Origin: Actinomadura violacea
GTDB taxonomy: Bacteria > Actinomycetota > Actinomycetes > Streptosporangiales > Streptosporangiaceae
Reading direction: 5' to 3'
DNA: 64,000 nucleotides
Assembly (NCBI RefSeq): GCF_017573465.1
Contig: NZ_JAGEPF010000014.1
Coordinates: 62,001 to 126,000 of the forward strand
Each line of letters begins with the position of its first letter. The first letter of the stretch is position 1. The notes beneath the pieces are model-generated. The model was not told where the DNA came from. It searched no databases and saw nothing but the letters and a program-made list of their open reading frames with translations. Of this stretch, positions 58,774-64,000 are shown piece by piece. The translations under genes and the position numbers were made by a program.

Positions 58774-58804
58774 TTGACGTCCCGTGCGGACCACCCCATA
58801 CCCT
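58774..58804 (+). promoter_or_regulatory. promoter of the threonine dehydratase gene
   Basis: TTGACG (58774-58779), a 19-bp spacer and TACCCT (58799-58804), 7 nt before ATG 58812. Leaderless initiation is likely. Confidence 0.5.
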
Positions 58805-58811
58805 CGTGACC

Positions 58812-59777
58812 ATGTCCGATCTTGTTTCGCTGCCGGAGATCGAGAGCGCCGCCGAACGCCTCGCCGGCGTCACCGTGCGCACGCCGCTCGTCCCCTTCCC
58901 CGGCGCCGGCGACGAGGCGACGCTGCTGGTGAAGGCCGAGTCCCTGCAGCCGATCGGAGCGTTCAAGCTGCGCGGCGCCTACGCCACCATCTCCGGGCTC
59001 CCCGCGGAGCAGCGCGAGCGCGGCGTCGTCACGCACTCCAGCGGCAACCACGCCCAGGCCGTCGCCTACACCGCCCGCGCGCTCGGCATCCCCGCCGTCC
59101 TGGTCATGCCGCACACCACCCCCGGCGTGAAGGTCGACGCCTGCATCGCGCTCGGCGCCGAGATCGTCTACGTCGAGCCGAACGCCGAGGCCCGCGAGGA
59201 GACCGCGGCCAAGCTCGCCGCCGCGCACGGCTTCACGCTCGTCCCGCCCTACGACGACGCCCGCGTCATCGCCGGCCAGGGCACCACCGGGCTGGAGATC
59301 GTCCAGGACCGCCCGGACGTGGACGTCGTGCTCGTCCCGGTCAGCGGCGGCGGCCTGATCGCCGGCGTCGCCACCGCCGTGAAGGCGCTGCGCCCCGCGG
59401 CGAAGGTGATCGGCGTCGAGCCCGAGCTCGCCGCCGACGCCCGCGACTCGATGCGCGCGGGACGCCCCGTCACCTGGGACGCCGAGAAGACCGGCCGCAC
59501 CATCGCCGACGGCCTGCGCGTCCAGCGCGTCGGCGACCTGCCGTTCGCGCACATGCGGGAGTACGTCGACGGCATGGTCACCGTCACCGACGACGAGATC
59601 CGCCGCACCATGCGCCGCCTGGCCCGCGAGGCCCGGCTCGTCGCCGAGCCCTCCGGCGCCGTCGCCACCGCCGCCTACCTCCACCACCGCGACGAGCTCC
59701 CGCCCGGCCGCACCTATGTCTCCGTCCTGTCCGGCGGCAACGTCGACCCCGCCCTCTTCCTGGACGTCCTGCGGTAG
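58812..59777 (+). CDS. threonine/serine dehydratase (catabolic type, no ACT domain)
   Basis: The 321-residue PLP enzyme deaminates threonine to 2-oxobutyrate (or serine to pyruvate). The PLP lysine lies in GAFKLRGAY, the substrate loop in SSGNHAQAVA and the phosphate-binding glycine loop in VSGGGLIAG; the C-terminal SGGNV is present. Biosynthetic IlvA has extra ACT-type regulatory domains, absent here. ATG 58812 is at the predicted transcription start; GTG 58806 is an in-frame alternative. Confidence 0.93.
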   Translation: MSDLVSLPEIESAAERLAGVTVRTPLVPFPGAGDEATLLVKAESLQPIGAFKLRGAYATISGLPAEQRERGVVTHSSGNHAQAVAYTARALGIPAVLVMPHTTPGVKVDACIALGAEIVYVEPNAEAREETAAKLAAAHGFTLVPPYDDARVIAGQGTTGLEIVQDRPDVDVVLVPVSGGGLIAGVATAVKALRPAAKVIGVEPELAADARDSMRAGRPVTWDAEKTGRTIADGLRVQRVGDLPFAHMREYVDGMVTVTDDEIRRTMRRLAREARLVAEPSGAVATAAYLHHRDELPPGRTYVSVLSGGNVDPALFLDVLR

Positions 59778-59807
59778 GGCCGCTGCGAGACCGCTCGGGA
59801 CCGGGGG

Positions 59808-59813
59808 TACCCT
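59808..59813 (+). promoter_or_regulatory. -10 box of the DUF4229 gene
   Basis: TACCCT, 9 nt before ATG 59823. It forms part of a small inverted repeat ACCCT-CGA-AGGGT. Confidence 0.45.
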
Positions 59814-59822
59814 CGAAGGGTC

Positions 59823-60062
59823 ATGCGTTCCGTACTGCTTTACACCTCAGGCCGGCTGGCGATCTTCGCGGCGACGGTCGGTGTGCTCGCGCTGTTCGGG
59901 GCCCGCGGGTTCCTGCTCCTGCTGCTGTCGCTGCTGATCAGCGGCATCATCAGCTTCGTCCTGCTGTCGGCCCAGCGCGACCGGATGTCGGCCGCGGTGA
60001 CCACCGGCCTGAGCGCGCAGCGCGACAGGTTCCAGCGCTCGAAGACCCGCGAGGACGCGTAG
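59823..60062 (+). CDS. DUF4229 family small membrane protein
   Basis: The 79-residue protein has two TM helices (about 9-27 and 30-50) and a basic, Arg/Gln-rich cytoplasmic tail with two AQRDR repeats. This is the DUF4229 layout, a protein often encoded next to the menaquinone genes in actinobacteria. Function is unknown. menG starts 56 nt downstream. Confidence 0.85.
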   Translation: MRSVLLYTSGRLAIFAATVGVLALFGARGFLLLLLSLLISGIISFVLLSAQRDRMSAAVTTGLSAQRDRFQRSKTREDA

Positions 60063-60106
60063 CCCGTAGCGCACGGGCGCGTCGATGGGGCGTGCGGGGC
60101 GGGCAA

Positions 60107-60112
60107 TAGGCT
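60107..60112 (+). promoter_or_regulatory. -10 box of menG
   Basis: TAGGCT, 6 nt before ATG 60119, with no ribosome site between. Confidence 0.5.
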
Positions 60113-60118
60113 GGCCCC

Positions 60119-60820
60119 ATGACCCGCGCCTCCTTGGATAAGAAGCCCGCCGACGTCGCGGCGATGTTCGACGGCACCGCAGAGCGGTACGACCTGATGA
60201 ACACGCTGATGACGGGCGGGCAGGACCGGCGCTGGCGGCGGGAGGTCGTCCGGGCGGTCGACGCGCGGCCGGGTGAGCGGATCCTCGACCTCGCGGCCGG
60301 GACCGGGACGTCCTCGGTGCCGTTCGCGGAGGCGGGCGCGCAGACCGTCGCCTGCGACTTCTCCCTCGGCATGCTCCGGGTGGGGGTGCGCCGGCAGGCG
60401 GGCGTGCCGCGGCTGAGCTTCGCGGCCGGCGACGCGCTGCGGCTGCCATTCGCCGACGGCTCCTTCGACGCCGTGACGATCTCCTTTGGGCTGCGCAACG
60501 TCGCCGACACCGTCCGGGCGCTGCGCGAGCTGCGGCGCGTCGCCAAGCCCGGCGGGCGGCTGCTGGTCTGCGAGGTCAGCCATCCGCCGAACGCGCTGCT
60601 GGCGGTCGGGCACAAGGCGCACCTGAAGTACGGGCTGCCGCTGCTGGCGCGGGTCAGCTCCAATCCCGACTCCTACCGCTACCTCGCCGAGTCGACGCTC
60701 GCCTGGCCCGACCAGGCCGGGCTGGCGCGGCTCGTGCAGGACGCGGGCTGGACCGACGTGCGCTGGCGCGACCTCACCTTCGGGGTCGCGGCGATGCATC
60801 ATGCGATCAACCCCGGCTGA
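60119..60820 (+). CDS. menG: demethylmenaquinone methyltransferase
   Basis: MenG/UbiE adds the final methyl group to demethylmenaquinone with SAM. The 233-residue protein has the UbiE start VAAMFDGTAERYDLMNTLMT, motif I ILDLAAGTGTSSVPFAEAG and the UbiE-specific SFGLRNV. The actinobacterial spelling and the adjoining menaquinone reductase gene support a menaquinone role. It is followed by a Rex operator and that reductase gene. Confidence 0.93.
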   Translation: MTRASLDKKPADVAAMFDGTAERYDLMNTLMTGGQDRRWRREVVRAVDARPGERILDLAAGTGTSSVPFAEAGAQTVACDFSLGMLRVGVRRQAGVPRLSFAAGDALRLPFADGSFDAVTISFGLRNVADTVRALRELRRVAKPGGRLLVCEVSHPPNALLAVGHKAHLKYGLPLLARVSSNPDSYRYLAESTLAWPDQAGLARLVQDAGWTDVRWRDLTFGVAAMHHAINPG

Positions 60821-60913
60821 TCGGCCGCCGGCGGGTTCTGGGACCGGTCCAAAACTGAACCGGCCCAGAAGTACCCACCGGTCGTGATAAAGGAATAGAC
60901 TCCCCACCGGATC

Positions 60914-60933
60914 CTTGTGAAGTACTTCACAAG
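60914..60933 (+). promoter_or_regulatory. perfect Rex operator upstream of the quinone reductase gene
   Basis: CTTGTGAAGTACTTCACAAG is a perfect 20-bp palindrome. It matches the Rex consensus TTGTGAA-N4-TTCACAA at all 14 defined positions, 23 nt before GTG 60957. Confidence 0.9.
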
Positions 60934-60956
60934 CGAACGAGCTAAAGAGGAACGCC

Positions 60957-62213
60957 GTGACCGACTCCACCCGACACGCGGACGTGATCGTCGTCGGGGC
61001 AGGCCCCGCCGGATCGTCGACCGCCTACTGGCTCGCGCAGGCCGGGCTGGACGTGCTGCTGCTGGAGAAGGCCACCTTCCCGCGCGACAAGATCTGCGGC
61101 GACGGACTCACCCCGCGCGCGGTGCGCGCGCTCATCGGGATGGGCGTCGACATCAACGACCCCGGCTGGGGGCGCAACAAGGGGCTGCGCATCTACGGCG
61201 GCGGCGTCAAGGTCGAGCTGCCCTGGCCGGAGCTCGCGAGCTTCCCCGACTTCGGGCTCGTCCGCAAGCGCACCGACCTCGACCAGCTGCTCGCCGAGCA
61301 CGCCGCGAAGGCCGGCGCCCAGCTGCTGCAGGGCTGCAACGTGACCGGCCCGATCGTCGACGACCGCACCGACCGGATCAAGGGCGTCACCGCCACCTAC
61401 GAGGGCGAGGAGATCGAGTTCCACGCGCCGCTGGTCGTCGCGGCCGACGGCAACTCGACCCGGCTGTCGCTGGCGATGGGCCTGCGCCGCCGCGAGGACC
61501 GGCCGATGGGCGTCGCCGTCCGGCGCTACTTCCAGACGCCGCGCCACGACGACGAGTACATGGAGGCGTGGCTCGAACTGTGGGACGGCGAGCGCCTGCT
61601 GCCCGGCTACGGCTGGGTGTTCGGCGTCGGCGACGGCACCTCCAACGTCGGGCTCGGCCTGCTCAACACCAGCAAGGCGTTCCAGAACGTCGACTACCGC
61701 GGCATGATGAAGCGCTGGTGCGCGCAGATGCCGGAGGACTGGCAGTTCGACGAGGAGCACGCGACCTCGAAGATCCGCGGCGCGGCGCTGCCGATGGGCT
61801 TCAACCGGCAGCCGCACTACACCCGCGGGATGCTGCTGGTCGGCGACGCCGGCGGCATGATCAACCCGTTCAACGGCGAGGGCATCGACTACGCGCTGGA
61901 GTCCGGCCGGCTCGCCGCCGACATCATGGTGCAGGCGCTCGCCCGGCGCACCCCGGCGCAGCGCGAGCGGACCCTGTACGAGTACCCGCGCATCCTGAAG
62001 GACGAGCACGGCGGCTACTTCACGCTGGCCCGGGTGTTCGTGCAGGCCATCGGCGACCCGCGGATCATGAAGTTCCTGACCGCGCACGGCCTGCCGCACC
62101 CCACCCTGATGCGGTTCACCCTCAAGCTGCTCGCGAACCTCACCGACCCCAAGGGCGGCGACGCCATGGACCGGGTCATCAACGCGATGCAGAAGGTGGC
62201 GCCGGCGGCATGA
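60957..62213 (+). CDS. geranylgeranyl reductase family protein, probable menaquinone reductase
   Basis: The 418-residue FAD enzyme has the N-terminal VIVVGAGPAGSSTAYWL dinucleotide motif, ATFPRDKICGDGLTPRA typical of geranylgeranyl reductases, and GDAGGMINPFNGEGIDYA for FAD. By comparison with mycobacterial MenJ it likely saturates one isoprene unit of menaquinone. GTG 60957 has AAAGAGGA upstream. A perfect Rex operator in front couples its expression to NADH/NAD+. nuoA follows after 241 nt. Confidence 0.92.
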   Translation: MTDSTRHADVIVVGAGPAGSSTAYWLAQAGLDVLLLEKATFPRDKICGDGLTPRAVRALIGMGVDINDPGWGRNKGLRIYGGGVKVELPWPELASFPDFGLVRKRTDLDQLLAEHAAKAGAQLLQGCNVTGPIVDDRTDRIKGVTATYEGEEIEFHAPLVVAADGNSTRLSLAMGLRRREDRPMGVAVRRYFQTPRHDDEYMEAWLELWDGERLLPGYGWVFGVGDGTSNVGLGLLNTSKAFQNVDYRGMMKRWCAQMPEDWQFDEEHATSKIRGAALPMGFNRQPHYTRGMLLVGDAGGMINPFNGEGIDYALESGRLAADIMVQALARRTPAQRERTLYEYPRILKDEHGGYFTLARVFVQAIGDPRIMKFLTAHGLPHPTLMRFTLKLLANLTDPKGGDAMDRVINAMQKVAPAA

Positions 62214-62326
62214 GCGAGTTCCGGATGCTCCCGCAGATATCGCTGTTCGCCGCGAAGGCGCAGGTGAGCGGACTACAGTGCATTACCCGACCCCCTGAGG
62301 GGAGTGCTATTGATCACCTTGGCTAG
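62210..62326 (+). CDS. possible 38-residue ORF coupled to the reductase gene
   Basis: ATG 62210 overlaps the reductase stop (ATGA), with AAGGTGG about 10 nt upstream. The peptide begins MSEFRMLPQISLFAAKAQ. The first 20 codons have strong GC3 but the remainder does not, and the frame ends just before the Rex-like site of nuoA. It may be a remnant or chance frame. Confidence 0.25.
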   Translation: MSEFRMLPQISLFAAKAQVSGLQCITRPPEGSAIDHLG

Positions 62327-62340
62327 GGTGGCGACCCGTG

Positions 62341-62360
62341 CTCGTGAGAATTTTCACGAG
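62341..62360 (+). promoter_or_regulatory. Rex-like operator upstream of nuoA
   Basis: CTCGTGAGAATTTTCACGAG: the central 18 bp (TCGTGAGAATTTTCACGA) match the Rex consensus at 11 of 14 defined positions, in a near-perfect palindrome. A further CGTGTGA...TCACG half-site pair follows at 62361-62375. It lies 95 nt before ATG 62455. Rex control of nuo is established in Streptomyces. Confidence 0.75.
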
Positions 62361-62454
62361 CGTGTGAAGGGTCACGCCGCCGAGGCGCGCCGGTCCGGCC
62401 CCGGACCCCGCGCCCCGTACAGCGTCGTACGTACCGAGGAGGGGCGGTAGAGAC

Positions 62455-62814
62455 ATGGATCTCTATGTTCCGATCATCGTGCTGGGAGCGCTCGCCGCCG
62501 TCTTCGCCGTCGGCTCGGTGGCGATGGCCTCGCTCACCGGCCCGAAGCGGTGGAACCGCGCACGGCTGGACGCCTACGAATGCGGCATCGAGCCGACCCC
62601 GCAGCCGGTCGGCGGCGGGCGGTTCCCCGTCAAGTACTACCTGACGGCGATGCTGTTCATCGTCTTCGACATCGAGATCATCTTCCTTTACCCGTGGGCC
62701 GTCGCCTTCGACCACATGGGCATGTTCGGCCTTGTGGAGATGGTCCTTTTCATCGTCACCGTGCTCGTCGCGTACGCCTACATCTGGCGCCGCGGCGGTC
62801 TGGAGTGGGACTGA
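62455..62814 (+). CDS. nuoA: NADH-quinone oxidoreductase subunit A
   Basis: The 119-residue complex I membrane subunit has three TM helices, the conserved YECGIEPTPQPVGGGRFPVK loop with the Cys involved in active/deactive switching of complex I, and FDIEIIFLYPWAV in helix 2. ATG 62455 follows GGAGGGGCGG. nuoB starts one base after its stop. Confidence 0.96.
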   Translation: MDLYVPIIVLGALAAVFAVGSVAMASLTGPKRWNRARLDAYECGIEPTPQPVGGGRFPVKYYLTAMLFIVFDIEIIFLYPWAVAFDHMGMFGLVEMVLFIVTVLVAYAYIWRRGGLEWD

Positions 62815-62815
62815 C

Positions 62816-63364
62816 ATGGGTCTTGAGGAGAAACTTCCGAGCGGGTTCCTGCTGACGACGGTCGAGCAGGTCGCGGGCTGGGCGCGCAAGAGCTCGGTCT
62901 GGCCGGCGACGTTCGGCCTGGCGTGCTGCGCGATCGAGATGATGGCGACCGGCGACCCGCGGCACGACTTCTCCCGGTTCGGGATGGAGCGTGCCTCGGC
63001 GACGCCGCGGCAGGCCGACCTGATGATCGTCGCGGGCCGGGTGAGCCAGAAGATGGCCCCGGTGCTGCGGCAGATCTACGACCAGATGACCGAGCCCAAG
63101 TGGGTCATCGCGATGGGCGTGTGCGCCTCGTCCGGCGGCATGTTCAACAACTACGCGATCGTGCAGGGCGTCGACCACATCGTGCCGGTGGACATCTACC
63201 TGCCCGGCTGCCCGCCGCGGCCGGAGATGCTGCTCGACGCGATCGTCAAGCTGCACGACAAGATCCAGAACACCAAGCTCGGCCCGCAGCGCAAGAAGCA
63301 GATCGTCGAGCTGGAAGAGGCCAAGCGCCGTCAGCTGCCGCTGCTGGGACAAGGAACGGTTTAG
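62816..63364 (+). CDS. nuoB: NADH-quinone oxidoreductase subunit B
   Basis: The 182-residue peripheral-arm subunit carries the N2 [4Fe-4S] cluster ligands: tandem Cys37-Cys38 in LACCAIEMM, Cys in GVCASSGGMF and Cys in PGCPPRPE. N2 hands electrons to menaquinone. ATG 62816 is 1 nt after the nuoA stop; nuoC follows directly after its stop. Confidence 0.96.
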   Translation: MGLEEKLPSGFLLTTVEQVAGWARKSSVWPATFGLACCAIEMMATGDPRHDFSRFGMERASATPRQADLMIVAGRVSQKMAPVLRQIYDQMTEPKWVIAMGVCASSGGMFNNYAIVQGVDHIVPVDIYLPGCPPRPEMLLDAIVKLHDKIQNTKLGPQRKKQIVELEEAKRRQLPLLGQGTV

Positions 63365-64000
63365 ATGTCTTCGCAGAACCCTGAGCAGAGGGCCGAGCAG
63401 GGCGCCGACCAGCTCCCCGCGCAGGCCGAGGAGGAGCGCCGGGAGCAGCCGGTCGCCCGCACGGGCATGTTCGGCGCCAAGACGACCGGCGACACCTCCG
63501 GATACGGCCGCCTGGTCGTCCGGCAGAGCCCGAAGGTCACCGCGCCGCGCCCCTACGGCGGGCCCGGCGGCGCCGCCGAGCCCGGCGAGTTCGACGAGAT
63601 CGCCGACGAGCTCGAGCGCGCGCTCCCCGACTTCGGCGACGCCATCGAGCGCGTCGTCGTGCACCGCGGCGAGCTGACGTTCTTCGTCAGGCGCGAGCGG
63701 CTGCTGGACGTCGCGCGCACCATGCGGGACGAGCCGTCGCTGCGCTTCGAGCTGTGCTCGGGCGTGTCCGGCGTGCACTACCCGAAGGACGAGGGCGCCG
63801 AGCTGCACTCGGTCGTGCACCTGCTGTCGATCACCCACAACCGGCGCGTCCGGCTCGAGGTGACCTGCCCGGACGCCGACCCGCACGTCCCGTCGCTGGT
63901 GCCGGTGTACCCGACCAACGACTGGCACGAGCGCGAGACCTACGACTTCTTCGGGATCGTCTACGACGGTCATCCGGCGCTCACCCGCATCGAGATGCCC
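63365..64000 (+). CDS. nuoC: NADH-quinone oxidoreductase subunit C (3' end outside window)
   Basis: Starts at ATG 63365, immediately after the nuoB stop, and is open to the last base (212 codons visible). An acidic, Gln/Glu-rich N-terminal extension of about 35 residues is followed by the NuoC domain with RLRFELCSGVSGVHYP-type strands and the family signature ERETYDFFGI. The remainder of the protein lies outside the window. Confidence 0.93.
   Translation, partial: MSSQNPEQRAEQGADQLPAQAEEERREQPVARTGMFGAKTTGDTSGYGRLVVRQSPKVTAPRPYGGPGGAAEPGEFDEIADELERALPDFGDAIERVVVHRGELTFFVRRERLLDVARTMRDEPSLRFELCSGVSGVHYPKDEGAELHSVVHLLSITHNRRVRLEVTCPDADPHVPSLVPVYPTNDWHERETYDFFGIVYDGHPALTRIEMP

Noticed and set aside
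62290..62301. CCCCT-G-AGGGG palindrome as a terminator after the menaquinone reductase gene
   Set aside because: A one-base loop cannot form a stable hairpin, and there is no T tract; nuoA may be transcribed through it.

Overview
The window is chromosomal DNA of a high-GC, spore-forming-type actinomycete. Third codon positions are almost all G or C. GTG and TTG starts are common, and many promoters have a TANNNT -10 box placed 6-9 nt before the start codon. It carries a bldC orthologue, a BldN-type sigma factor, the Rex regulator, actinobacterial NuoABC and a menaquinone pathway. Gene content resembles Streptosporangiales/Thermomonosporaceae (Actinomadura-like) more than Streptomyces, but the species cannot be fixed from sequence reading alone.

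Layout. 0-5.5 kb: minus-strand genes including alpha/beta hydrolase, radA and disA (DNA repair and c-di-AMP). 5.7-12 kb: sugar-phosphate isomerase, a TetR/ABC exporter unit with a clear operator, an LCP cell-wall ligase, proline dehydrogenase and proC. 12-19.4 kb: small membrane protein, esterase, AcuC-like deacetylase, a BldC-like excisionase protein, the tiny ribosomal protein bS22, an epimerase and a lysophospholipid acyltransferase. 19.4-32.9 kb: an accessory stretch (LtrA, secreted inhibitor, ArsR-like/MFS pair, DUF222-HNH nuclease, NUDIX protein, DrrAB-like exporter, large SARP/NB-ARC regulator, TetR/DHFR-like pair). Part of it (about 22-26.6 kb) has visibly lower GC3 and contains a perfect cloverleaf-shaped repeat. 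The accessory stretch separates genes that neighbour each other in the conserved actinobacterial order proC - excisionase - bS22 - epimerase - acyltransferase - HAD - hem genes (compare M. tuberculosis Rv0498-Rv0529).

33-47 kb: HAD phosphatase, BldN-type sigma factor, a membrane/ABM fusion, glutaredoxin, then rex-hemA-hemC-hemD-hemB, a primase-like protein, a pseudokinase and hemL. 47-58.5 kb: DapA-like lyase, DMT exporter, LysR, an active Ser/Thr kinase, the cytochrome c biogenesis operon resA-ccdA-resB-resC, a putative zinc metallopeptidase with an acidic partner, and bldC. 58.8-64 kb: threonine dehydratase, DUF4229 protein, menG, geranylgeranyl/menaquinone reductase and nuoABC (nuoC is cut by the window end).

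Functional theme. The right half is a respiration block: haem synthesis, cytochrome c maturation, menaquinone and complex I. Three Rex-type operators (upstream of rex-hem, of the quinone reductase gene and of nuoA) suggest NADH/NAD+ control of all three units. The most unusual structures are the cloverleaf element at 24.05-24.13 kb, a 24-codon coupling ORF between hemA and hemC, the kinase/pseudokinase pair, and a possible remnant or minimal anti-sigma ORF beside the BldN-type sigma factor.
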